Below are positions 15,393-22,783 of a stretch of DNA of 31,064 bases, one piece after another (within the stretch, counting starts at the first letter, position 1; every line of letters starts with the position of its first letter). Origin of the DNA: Gammaproteobacteria bacterium. Lineage in GTDB: Bacteria; Pseudomonadota; Gammaproteobacteria; DRJJ01. The DNA lies in NCBI GenBank assembly GCA_011052255.1, contig DRJJ01000086.1, positions 1-31,064 on the forward strand. Reading direction: 5' to 3'. Under the pieces are notes generated by a model. The model was given only the letters and a program-made list of their open reading frames with translations, did no database searches and was not told the DNA's origin. A program made the position numbers and the translations under genes.

Positions 15393-17129
15393 CTAGTTAG
15401 CTGTATCCAGTTTTCTTTCAAATAAATGAGTAGCCACTTCGGTGTTTATATGTGGTTCTGGCTTACCAATCGCATAACCCTGCACATAGTCCACCCCCAT
15501 CTCTTCGAGTAGTGCAAGGATGTCTTCATTTTCTACAAACTCGGCAATTGTTTTTAGCCCCAGAGTATGGCCAATCTCAATGATAGATTTGACTATCGCC
15601 TTGTCTGTTTTATCGAAGGTGATATCTCTGACAAAAGAACCATCTATTTTCAGATAGTCAACCGGCAGGTTTTTCAGGTAAGCGAATGACGATAGCCCGG
15701 ATCCGAAGTCATCCAGTGCGAATCGACAACCTTTGTGCTTCAATGTGTTTATAAAGTTTAGCGCGTTGGAAAAATTTGCGATGGCGGCTGTTTCTGTGAT
15801 TTCAAAACAAATCCTGTCTGCAGGCGAGCCATTATCTTCAATCATAGTCAGAATATATGACAATGTCTGCTCATCGCCCAGTGTGGAGCCTGATAGATTA
15901 ATAGTATAAAAACTTCCGCTATCTTTAATCTCCTGTGCATGTAATGCTAACCAGGTCATTGCCGTATGCAACACCCAGTTATCGATAACACTCATCATAT
16001 TGTATCGTTCAGCAGCAGGAATAAATGCTCCAGGCAGGATAATCTGGCCATCAGGTGAATACATACGAAGAAGTAATTCATAATGCATTGCTTCGTCTGT
16101 ATCGCTTAGTGATTTAATGGGTTGTCTGTATAGTACAAACCGGTTTTGTTCAACCGCCAGGGATATCTTTTCAACCCATTGCATTTCGCCTTGCCGTTTG
16201 GCCAGTTCACTGTCATGTTCCGTGTAAACATGCACACGGTTACGGCCTGATTCTTTAGCTGCGTAGCAGGCAGCATCGGCAGCACTTAAAACACTGGTAG
16301 GACTGGCTGAATTGGCATCAATCGGAACCATGCCTATACTCACGCCAATGCGAAACGTATGGTCACGCCAGACAAAACGAAAATCATCAACCACTTCTGT
16401 CAAGCTGGAAGCAACGGATAAAGCAGATTCCGTTGTGCAATTCTCAAGCAGGATGCCAAACTCATCACCCCCTATTCTTGCCAGTGTGTCGACCTTGCGT
16501 AACTTGCTTTTGAGTAATGAAGCTATCTGGCACAACAATTGATCACCAGCCAGATGCCCGCAAGTATCATTAACAATCTTGAACTGGTCAAGATCCATAT
16601 AAAGCAATGCGGCAATCGCTTTTTCATCCCTGCAACGCATGAATACCTTTTTCAGCCGATACTCAAATTCTGCGCGGTTTACCAATCCGGTTAGCGCGTC
16701 ATGATAAGCAAGGTGTTGTACTGTTTCTTCAGCACGCCGTCGGGCGCGACGAATATCAGCTTCTCTTAACTCACGTTCGATTGCAGGCATCAGGCGTGTC
16801 AGGTTGTCCTTCATGATGTAATCATGAGCACCGGCTTTCATGGCCTCTACGGCTATGTCTTCACCAATACTGCCTGATACGATAATAAAGGGTACGTCCA
16901 TGGCATACTGTTTTACGATACCCAGAGCTTCCTGCGAACTGAACCCGGGCATGTTGTGATCCGTTACAACGACATCCCACGATTGAGACATGATCGCATC
17001 ACTCATTGTTATCGCTGAATCAACCCGTTTGCAATCTGCATCCAGGCCGCCACGTCGCAGCTCGCGTTCAACCAGCAGTGCATCATCTTCTGAGTCATCA
17101 ACTATCAGTATTTTTATTGTCTCGCTCAT
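15393..17129 (-). CDS. Response regulator with GGDEF and EAL domains (cyclic di-GMP turnover)
   Basis: This 578-residue protein has a receiver (residues ~5-122; phosphoacceptor D57 in VVVTDHNMPG, Lys in YIMKDN), a GGDEF domain (~138-302) and an EAL domain (~318-570). The diguanylate cyclase signature GGDEF is intact at 220-224 and is preceded five residues upstream by an RxxD inhibitory site (R211-D214). The EAL domain has E351-L-L, Asn in INLSGS, FEITET, LDDFGSG, LKIDGSF, AEFVEN and VQGYAIG, so phosphodiesterase residues also look complete. Both activities are possible, with the phosphorylated receiver setting the balance. The sensor kinase is not in the window. It is upstream of and on the same strand as the Rcp1-like regulator. 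Confidence 0.92.
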   Translation of the reverse strand: MSETIKILIVDDSEDDALLVERELRRGGLDADCKRVDSAITMSDAIMSQSWDVVVTDHNMPGFSSQEALGIVKQYAMDVPFIIVSGSIGEDIAVEAMKAGAHDYIMKDNLTRLMPAIERELREADIRRARRRAEETVQHLAYHDALTGLVNRAEFEYRLKKVFMRCRDEKAIAALLYMDLDQFKIVNDTCGHLAGDQLLCQIASLLKSKLRKVDTLARIGGDEFGILLENCTTESALSVASSLTEVVDDFRFVWRDHTFRIGVSIGMVPIDANSASPTSVLSAADAACYAAKESGRNRVHVYTEHDSELAKRQGEMQWVEKISLAVEQNRFVLYRQPIKSLSDTDEAMHYELLLRMYSPDGQIILPGAFIPAAERYNMMSVIDNWVLHTAMTWLALHAQEIKDSGSFYTINLSGSTLGDEQTLSYILTMIEDNGSPADRICFEITETAAIANFSNALNFINTLKHKGCRFALDDFGSGLSSFAYLKNLPVDYLKIDGSFVRDITFDKTDKAIVKSIIEIGHTLGLKTIAEFVENEDILALLEEMGVDYVQGYAIGKPEPHINTEVATHLFERKLDTAN

Positions 17130-17573
17130 ATCGATGGCTGGTTAACCTACCGGTCTGGTCTGGATGATACGGTAGTCAATTCTGAAGGTCATAATCAAAG
17201 TAATTTACCGTTATTATAAATACACAGGCAAGCACATATCTGGCGAAGGCTGTGCTTTGCAAAACATTTATTAAGAATAGCTTAAGATCCATATAAGTCA
17301 CGCCTGATATTTATGCGTGTCAGAGCTTAAGACACTATAAATATAATTATTTTTCTAATAATAACATTAATTTACCAACAGGCCAGGCTGATTGTAAAAT
17401 GTATTGTCACTTACAGTATGAGGGCACTAACAGGAAATTTTATGTACATCCCTGCAAGCGTCGCAGCCACCAGAATTAACGTAATACTTAGAAAAATAAA
17501 GAATCATCCGCCACGAACAGTCATGTACGCTTATAACCTTTTGCTTTATATGATGTATTAGTCTATAGGGTAG
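17130..17573. other. Intergenic region, AT-rich
   Basis: No conserved gene is apparent in this 444-base stretch. The motif AGCTTAAGA occurs twice as a direct repeat (17279-17287 and 17324-17332), and CACGC-N11-GCGTG lies at 17299-17319; these may be control sites for the minus-strand GGDEF-EAL gene. A frame of 39 codons, ATG at 17442 to TAG at 17561, has a good ribosome site (AGGA seven bases upstream) but no family look, so I leave it as a possibility. No tRNA or terminator is seen. Confidence 0.35.
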
Positions 17574-18179
17574 TTATTCTTCAATACCGAGCATGGCCTC
17601 TTTCAAGGAGCTGTCAGCAGGTGATTCTCCCAACCAGACCGATAACAAGGCCCGGTTGAAATCCTTACCTGTAATATCTCCCTTCTTCTGGCCGTTAATC
17701 GTCACCGTGACGCCCATAGCGGGAATAAAGTCAAAATCGATTGAATCCCCTTTACGCACATCGGTAAACAAATTGTTAAATTTTGTTAACCTTTCCTGTA
17801 GTGTCGCCATTTTGCTTTCGGTAAGATTGTTTTCAAAACCTTCCTGCCATCCGTCAGTCAGTTTTTTGCTGCTTACTTCATCATATAAAAAATGCATATG
17901 AACCCGTTTCGGGTTGGGGTCATTCAGTACCTGCACGGTCGATGACAGAGGTGATTTCAGATACAACGCCCCTATATATATCTTAAAAAAGAACTTTCGT
18001 CTGATACCGGCACCATTCAATGTTAATGGCTGATCGCCCACGGTTACATTGTTGGCAATTTCAACATTGGCAATTTCCAGGGCATGGCCAGTCAGTGGCA
18101 TACCGATAGCCATCTGAATAATGAAAATGAATGCGAGTTTTCTGCTATGGCCCAGGTATAAATTTAGCGATGTTTTCAT
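17574..18179 (-). CDS. Exported chalcone isomerase-like protein
   Basis: A 201-residue protein with a signal peptide (hydrophobic FIFIIQMAIGMPL, probable cleavage after GHA near residue 33). The mature part matches the bacterial chalcone-isomerase-like family (PF16036): the LNGAGIRRKFFFKIYIGALYL block, then HFLYDEVSSKKL and GDSIDFDFIPAMGVTVTINGQ, ending in FNRALLSVWLGESPAD. Bacterial members are periplasmic and mostly uncharacterised; isomerase activity should not be assumed. A GAGG ribosome site lies ahead of the ATG. The DUF938 methyltransferase is upstream on the same strand, 72 bases away, so they may share a transcript. Confidence 0.88.
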   Translation of the reverse strand: MKTSLNLYLGHSRKLAFIFIIQMAIGMPLTGHALEIANVEIANNVTVGDQPLTLNGAGIRRKFFFKIYIGALYLKSPLSSTVQVLNDPNPKRVHMHFLYDEVSSKKLTDGWQEGFENNLTESKMATLQERLTKFNNLFTDVRKGDSIDFDFIPAMGVTVTINGQKKGDITGKDFNRALLSVWLGESPADSSLKEAMLGIEE

Positions 18180-18251
18180 GTTTATGACCTCGTGTGATAA
18201 TGCATAATCAGGTGTCTATTATGTACAGAAGCTTAACTATAAGCCAGACCA

Positions 18252-18854
18252 TCATCCTGTGGACTTTTTTTGCCATACCAGAATCCGGTTATTGGCCGGC
18301 ATTGGGTGATCATCCTTTAAGAGTAGACTCGCTTGCGCGGCCATACTATCCAGTTTTTCAAAATCCGGAATCCCGCTTAAGGGGTCACGGTTTTTTAGCC
18401 AGCCATCAAAGTGGCGATTGCTTTCGCTGGTATATTGTTGATTATAGTTTATTGGGCCATACAGGATAAACAGACCGTCTCCAGCCAAAAGCCTGCCCAC
18501 ACCGGCCAGCATCGCCGCAACATCCTTATCGTGCATAATGTGCGCCGTATTCGCAGTAAATACGACATCGATAGTCAACGCAGGCCAGTCTGAATGTGAC
18601 ACATCCAGTGTGACCGGGTCAGGTGTATTATCCAGCCCGGTTTCGTGAAGCCACTGACAGATACCGGCATGATATTCAGCCCTGTCACTGGTGTGCCAGA
18701 TCAGATGAGGTAATTTTCTGGCAAAATACACGGCATGTTGTCCAGTACCACTGCCGATTTCAAGCACGGCCTGCTTGTCAGCCAGCAGCGTTTGAATAAC
18801 AGCCAGTATTGGCTCGCAATTCTGATCACAGGATTCGGAATAAGGTTTTGTCAT
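18252..18854 (-). CDS. DUF938 family class I SAM-dependent methyltransferase
   Basis: The 200-residue protein shows the DUF938 (PF06080) pattern. The opening KPYSESCDQNCEPILAVI is diagnostic, the SAM-binding glycine loop is VLEIGSGTGQHAVYFA (residues ~35-50), and LDVSHSDWP and FTANTAHIMH provide the acidic and motif IV regions. The end of the domain reads LYGPINYNQQYTSESNRHFD, also typical. Substrate is unknown for the family. It diverges from the cvfB-like gene; the 121-base gap contains the latter's promoter. Confidence 0.9.
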   Translation of the reverse strand: MTKPYSESCDQNCEPILAVIQTLLADKQAVLEIGSGTGQHAVYFARKLPHLIWHTSDRAEYHAGICQWLHETGLDNTPDPVTLDVSHSDWPALTIDVVFTANTAHIMHDKDVAAMLAGVGRLLAGDGLFILYGPINYNQQYTSESNRHFDGWLKNRDPLSGIPDFEKLDSMAAQASLLLKDDHPMPANNRILVWQKKSTG

Positions 18855-18923
18855 ACATTTCGTATGCTACAGGATAGCCGACTTTCGTTCCATTGAAGGG
18901 CCATACCTGCGTTCTTATCAGTA

Positions 18924-18932
18924 TGTTATAAT
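18924..18932 (+). promoter_or_regulatory. Extended -10 promoter for the cvfB-rbgA pair
   Basis: TGTTATAAT combines a perfect -10 (TATAAT, 18927-18932) with the TG extension one base upstream, which often compensates for a poor -35; none is evident here. The start site would be near 18939, giving a leader of about 37 bases before the ATG at 18976. Confidence 0.5.
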
Positions 18933-18975
18933 TCCACTGGTTGCCACCCGGTATAGTTAGTTTGAGGTTGATTAG

Positions 18976-19806
18976 ATGGTCGAAATTGGAAAAAAAAACC
19001 GTCTACGGGTAGTCAAGAAGGTTGATTTTGGGCTTTATCTTGATGGTGAAGACCTGGGTGAAATACTGCTGCCAGGCCGGTATGTACCGGAATCCTGCCA
19101 TATCGGTGACATGCTTGAGGTATTCGTGTACACCGATAGCGATGACTTACTCATTGCCACAACAGAAACTCCGCATGTCATGGTGAATCAGTGCGCCTTG
19201 TTAAAAGTCGTTGAGGTGAATCAGGCCGGTGCCTTTCTCGACTGGGGACTGCCTAAAGATTTAATACTGCCCTATAGCGAGCAACAGACCCCCGTTGATG
19301 CAGGCCAGTCCGTGATTGTGTATGTTTTTCTTGATGAGTCAACAGACCGACTCGCCGCCTCAACAAAACTGGGTAACTATCTGGCTGAAACATCTACCTG
19401 GTTTAAGCCCAACCAGGGAGTTGATCTGTTGATTTGCGGGCAAAGTGATCTTGGATACAAGGCTGTTATCAATAACTCCCACCTTGGGTTGCTGTTTAAA
19501 AATGAGGTGTTCACATCACTGGAGATCGGAAAAAGGACGAAAGGCTATATAAAATCAATGCGGGATGACCACAAGATTGATCTTGCTCTACAGCTCAGTA
19601 ATCAGGACAGTCGCGAGGCCTTGTCCGATAAAATTCTATCCTATCTTAAAAACCATGAGGGTGTTTCCACGCTGACGGACAAAAGCCCTCCCGGTGAGAT
19701 ATACAGGCAATTCAGTGTCAGCAAGGCAAGCTATAAAAGAGCCCTTGGCAGTCTGTACAAACAAAAACTGATAAGAATAGACAAAAAACAGATAACACTT
19801 TTGTAA
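18976..19806 (+). CDS. S1-domain RNA-binding protein, CvfB/YitL family
   Basis: A 276-residue protein with the CvfB layout: consecutive S1-like OB domains (about residues 5-65, 70-135 and 145-215) and a C-terminal winged helix (~225-276). Diagnostic stretches are VDFGLYLDGEDLGEILLPGRY, GAFLDWGLPKDLILPYSEQ, and YKAVINNSHLGLLF followed by GYIKSMRDDHKIDL. The final segment, SPPGEIYRQFSVSKASYKRA, is the family's winged-helix end. CvfB proteins bind RNA and influence gene expression in firmicutes; the role in proteobacteria is little known. A GAGG lies ahead of the ATG. The GTPase gene follows after 12 bases, so an operon is likely. Confidence 0.88.
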   Translation: MVEIGKKNRLRVVKKVDFGLYLDGEDLGEILLPGRYVPESCHIGDMLEVFVYTDSDDLLIATTETPHVMVNQCALLKVVEVNQAGAFLDWGLPKDLILPYSEQQTPVDAGQSVIVYVFLDESTDRLAASTKLGNYLAETSTWFKPNQGVDLLICGQSDLGYKAVINNSHLGLLFKNEVFTSLEIGKRTKGYIKSMRDDHKIDLALQLSNQDSREALSDKILSYLKNHEGVSTLTDKSPPGEIYRQFSVSKASYKRALGSLYKQKLIRIDKKQITLL

Positions 19807-19818
19807 AAAGAGAATGCT

Positions 19819-20748
19819 ATGCACATCCAGTGGTACCCAGGCCATATGCACAAGGCCCAGAAACAAATCAGGGAAACCCTGGCCAGGATTGATCTGATCA
19901 TTGAGGTTCTGGATGCGCGCATCCCATACAGCAGTGAAAATCCTATGCTGGCCACCTTGCGTGGAGACAAGCCCTGCATCAAGATCCTGAACAAGCATGA
20001 CCTTGCTGATCCAGACGTAACGCAACAGTGGCAAGACTGGTTTGAACAGCAAAAAGATGTAAAAACCCTGGTTACTACTACAAAGAAACCGGAACAGATA
20101 CGACAGTTGACGGCTTTGTGTCGCAAAATCCTGCCAGACAGGATTAATAGTAACAAACCGGTGAAGGCCATGATTATGGGTATTCCCAATGTTGGAAAAT
20201 CCACGCTTATCAATATTCTTGCCGGAAAGATTATTGCGAAAACAGGCAATGAGCCTGCCGTAACCAAAGCACAGCAACGTATAAACCTGGATTCCAGCAT
20301 AATTCTGGTCGATACACCCGGGGTGCTTTGGCCCAACATTGAAAACAGACACAGTGGATACCGTCTGGCCGCTACCGGTGCGATTCGCGATACGGCTATT
20401 GAATCAACGGATGTTGCATTCTTTGCGGCCGAGTATTTGTTAATGACTTATCCGGACAGACTAAAACAGCGTTATTTACTTGACCCGCTACCGGAAACAG
20501 AGCTCGAACTGCTTGAGGTAATTGGCGCAAAACGAGGGTGTCTGCGTCCAGGTGGACAGATTGAACTGGATAAGGTAGCTAAAATATTATTGACAGAATT
20601 ACGTGCCGGAAAACTTGGACAAATCAGCATGGAGACTCCCACAATGGTGGAGCAGGAGATTATTAAAGTAGCCTTGACACGCGAGAAAAAAGCAGCCAAA
20701 AAATCCGGCCACAAGAACAAAAATCAACCTGGGAATAAAAAACAATAG
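19819..20748 (+). CDS. Circularly permuted GTPase, YlqF/RbgA family (50S ribosome assembly)
   Basis: The 309-residue sequence has the permuted order of G motifs typical of YlqF/RbgA: G4 NKHD (residues 58-61) comes before G1 GIPNVGKST (121-129) and G3 DTPG (165-168). The N-terminus HIQWYPGHMHKAQKQI is the family signature that positions the catalytic-type His, and the C-terminal domain (~190-285) contains GCLRPGGQIELDKVA. In Bacillus RbgA drives a late step of large-subunit assembly. The last ~25 residues are Lys-rich (EKKAAKKSGHKNKN), which suits rRNA contact. Its placement behind the S1-domain protein groups two RNA-related genes. Confidence 0.93.
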   Translation: MHIQWYPGHMHKAQKQIRETLARIDLIIEVLDARIPYSSENPMLATLRGDKPCIKILNKHDLADPDVTQQWQDWFEQQKDVKTLVTTTKKPEQIRQLTALCRKILPDRINSNKPVKAMIMGIPNVGKSTLINILAGKIIAKTGNEPAVTKAQQRINLDSSIILVDTPGVLWPNIENRHSGYRLAATGAIRDTAIESTDVAFFAAEYLLMTYPDRLKQRYLLDPLPETELELLEVIGAKRGCLRPGGQIELDKVAKILLTELRAGKLGQISMETPTMVEQEIIKVALTREKKAAKKSGHKNKNQPGNKKQ

Positions 20749-20806
20749 ATCGATATTAGATACTATTCCTCCTTGAGTATCCCCGCACCTCCACTAGATG
20801 CTGACT

Positions 20807-21490
20807 TTATACAAACCAGTCTTTGTTAACGTCATCTTCAAGACCTGAAGTTTCCTCATCGCTTAATTCGATAAACCCAACATGTTCTTGATCATCGTCT
20901 ACAGAGGGTGGGCAGCTATCGTCTTCAGGTATGGTAGATTCGTTACGAAAAGCGGTAAAAAAAGGCTGGAGGTTTTCTTCGGTCAGACAGATCATTACTT
21001 TTTCAAGTGTACATTCGTGGCGAGCATCCCAGAATGAGAGTATGGATTTAAACAGTGCCTGGGCAGATATTTCCACAGGTATTCGAAATTCCCCAGTTCC
21101 GATTGCAGGAAAGGCAATCGATCGCCATTCATTAATTTCACATAATTGCAGGCTGCGCGATACTGCCAGCTCGATTATCTTCTGTTCGTCACCATCACCA
21201 ATAGGAGAAGCCACTGCATGTATTACCGCTTTGTAAGGTAACTGCCCGGCTTCGGTGAATACCGCCATGCCACTTTCCAGCGCACCATGTTCTGCTATCA
21301 GTTGCTGGCAATCTTTTTGCAGCTGCTCGCCAGCTTTTCCCAGTATCTGTGCAGCCAGACCGTCTTTAATCAGTAAATCCTGATTGTTCGGGCTGACAAT
21401 CGCATCAACTGGTGCGGTGAGTATATCCATCGTACCAAGCCATAATTCCCGGTCCCCATACTGAAAGTTCATGGATTGCTTACTAGTCAT
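20807..21490 (-). CDS. Macro domain protein with acidic C-terminal tail
   Basis: Residues ~12-170 form a macro domain, which binds ADP-ribose or related ligands and in some members removes ADP-ribose from proteins or from O-acetyl-ADP-ribose. The ligand loops are VDAIVSPNNQDLLIKDGLAA (the Asn pair is present, though the usual Gly run is replaced by DLLIKDG) and FPAIGTGEFRIP. The final ~45 residues are strongly acidic (PEDDSCPPSVDDDQE, SDEETSGLEDDVNKD) and look disordered. The substitution in the first loop makes enzyme activity uncertain. It converges with the rbgA-like gene and diverges from rpfF, 402 bases away. ADP-ribose hydrolase is possible but not shown. Confidence 0.85.
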   Translation of the reverse strand: MTSKQSMNFQYGDRELWLGTMDILTAPVDAIVSPNNQDLLIKDGLAAQILGKAGEQLQKDCQQLIAEHGALESGMAVFTEAGQLPYKAVIHAVASPIGDGDEQKIIELAVSRSLQLCEINEWRSIAFPAIGTGEFRIPVEISAQALFKSILSFWDARHECTLEKVMICLTEENLQPFFTAFRNESTIPEDDSCPPSVDDDQEHVGFIELSDEETSGLEDDVNKDWFV

Positions 21491-21799
21491 AATATATATT
21501 TATAATACGTTTTATATTATAGGGTAATAGGAAGATAAGTTCCGGCCCAAAGTGGCAAGCTGCAAGTTTTTGCCGGCAATACCATGCCGCCTGATCACAA
21601 ATCAACATGTTATCATGGGCTTATACGCCAATGCTTAGCGTTGTAATAAATTATTTTTATGCCATGAAAATATCATGCCTGATTGGCATAACTGGAAAAA
21701 AAGTCAGCATAAAGAATACCCACAATAATATTACGAACCGCTTCACGGTTTTCATCGAAAAGCTGTGCAATCTTTAGTTGTATTGATCTAGATACACGC
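21491..21799. other. Non-coding region upstream of rpfF with inverted repeats
   Basis: No coding frame is convincing. The strongest structure is TTATGCCA (21657-21664) and TGGCATAA (21684-21691), an eight-base perfect inverted repeat around 19 bases, with a nested CATGA-N5-TCATG (21663-21677) sharing its left arm. GGCAA (21555-21559) and TTGCC (21571-21575) form a smaller one. These may be operators or RNA structure. The downstream 93 bases hold the rpfF control elements listed separately. Confidence 0.4.
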
Positions 21800-21830
21800 A
21801 CTAGCTAGATAAGTACTTATACTAGCTAGT
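21800..21830 (+). promoter_or_regulatory. 31-base near-perfect palindrome upstream of rpfF
   Basis: ACTAGCTAG (21800-21808) and CTAGCTAGT (21822-21830) flank a 12-base perfect palindrome ATAAGTACTTAT (21809-21820); only the A at 21821 breaks overall symmetry. The outer arms contain CTAGCTAG, itself a palindrome, so the element holds four CTAG tetramers. It ends directly before a sigma-54-like promoter. An operator controlling rpfF is the simplest reading. Confidence 0.6.
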
Positions 21831-21846
21831 AGGCATGATCCTTGCC
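21831..21846 (+). promoter_or_regulatory. Candidate sigma-54 (-24/-12) promoter of rpfF
   Basis: AGGCATGATCCTTGCC has the essential GG-N10-GC spacing (GG at 21832-21833, GC at 21844-21845) and matches the consensus TGGCACG-N4-TTGCW at GGCA, G and TTGC. Transcription would begin near 21857, with AAGGAG at 21881-21886 six bases before the rpfF ATG at 21893. No sigma-54 activator gene is visible in the window. Confidence 0.5.
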
Positions 21847-21892
21847 TAATAGAGATCGAGTCCACAAATAAATAGATGTTAAGGAGAATACT

Positions 21893-22762
21893 ATGACTTC
21901 CAGTAGTGCATTAATCAATTATGCAAACCAGGGTTTAGATACAGAATACAGTCAACTTGTTGTTCACTTCGATAAAGGACGTCACACTATCCGCAGTTCA
22001 ATGAATTCTAACCCGCGTCCCTGCTTTACTCCTACCTTGTTGCATGAACTTAAATCATACCTGCAAACGGTAACTGAATATTTTGAAGCGTTGCAAGAAA
22101 ATGAAGAGTCGGAAATTCACTACATGGTACTTTCATCTGAAAACCCCGACGTATTCAACCTGGGAGGTGACCTCAATCTATTCAGGGCTGCCATACAAAA
22201 TGGTGAGCGGGATGCATTGGTGCATTATGCTCATGCTTGTATTGATGTGCTTTATCCGAACATCATTAGTCTGAACAGTCCAGTAACCACCATATCGCTG
22301 GTACAAGGGACTGCTCTGGGTGGCGGTTTTGAAGCGGCGTTGTCAGGTAATGTGCTGATTGCTGAACGCAGTGCGCAAATGGGTCTGCCAGAAGTGATAT
22401 TTAATATGTTTCCTGGTATGGGCGCCTACAGTTTACTGGCAAGACGCATTGGCATGAATAAGGCAGAAGAACTGATATTGAGCGGAAAAGTTTTTACTGC
22501 TGAAGAGCTGTTTGATATGGGCATAGTCGATGTACTGGCTGAGGACGGAGAAGGTGAGCAGGCACTCGAAAAATACATCAAACAACATAGTCGTACCCGT
22601 AATACCCGGCTGGCCTTGCAGAAAGTAAGACAACGTTATCACCCGGTTGAATATGCCGAGCTAATTGATATCATTGAAATCTGGGTTGATACGGCGCTGA
22701 ATCTTAGCAACAGGGATTTGCGTATGATGGACAGGCTGGTAAGGGCACAGAATAAACTGTAA
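21893..22762 (+). CDS. rpfF: DSF synthase RpfF (crotonase family)
   Basis: This 289-residue protein closely resembles Xanthomonas RpfF, the crotonase-fold enzyme that makes diffusible signal factor (cis-2-unsaturated fatty acids) from acyl-ACP. Shared blocks are DVFNLGGDLNLF, VQGTALGGGFEAALSG, MGLPEVIFNMFPGMGAYS and, at the end, EIWVDTALNL and MDRLVRAQ. The two catalytic glutamates known in RpfF (E141 and E161 in X. campestris) are present as E147 and E167. A strong AAGGAG precedes the start. The gene faces rpfC tail to tail with 21 bases between stops, the same convergent order as in Xanthomonas; rpfB is missing. A sigma-54-like promoter and a long palindrome lie upstream. Confidence 0.93.
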   Translation: MTSSSALINYANQGLDTEYSQLVVHFDKGRHTIRSSMNSNPRPCFTPTLLHELKSYLQTVTEYFEALQENEESEIHYMVLSSENPDVFNLGGDLNLFRAAIQNGERDALVHYAHACIDVLYPNIISLNSPVTTISLVQGTALGGGFEAALSGNVLIAERSAQMGLPEVIFNMFPGMGAYSLLARRIGMNKAEELILSGKVFTAEELFDMGIVDVLAEDGEGEQALEKYIKQHSRTRNTRLALQKVRQRYHPVEYAELIDIIEIWVDTALNLSNRDLRMMDRLVRAQNKL

Positions 22763-22783
22763 AAATATAGTCTGTCAGGAGAT

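Noticed and set aside
21800..21830. lux box for a LuxR-type regulator
   Set aside because: The palindrome is 31 bases and CTAG-based, unlike the 20-base ACCTGT...ACAGGT pattern, and no LuxI/LuxR gene is present.
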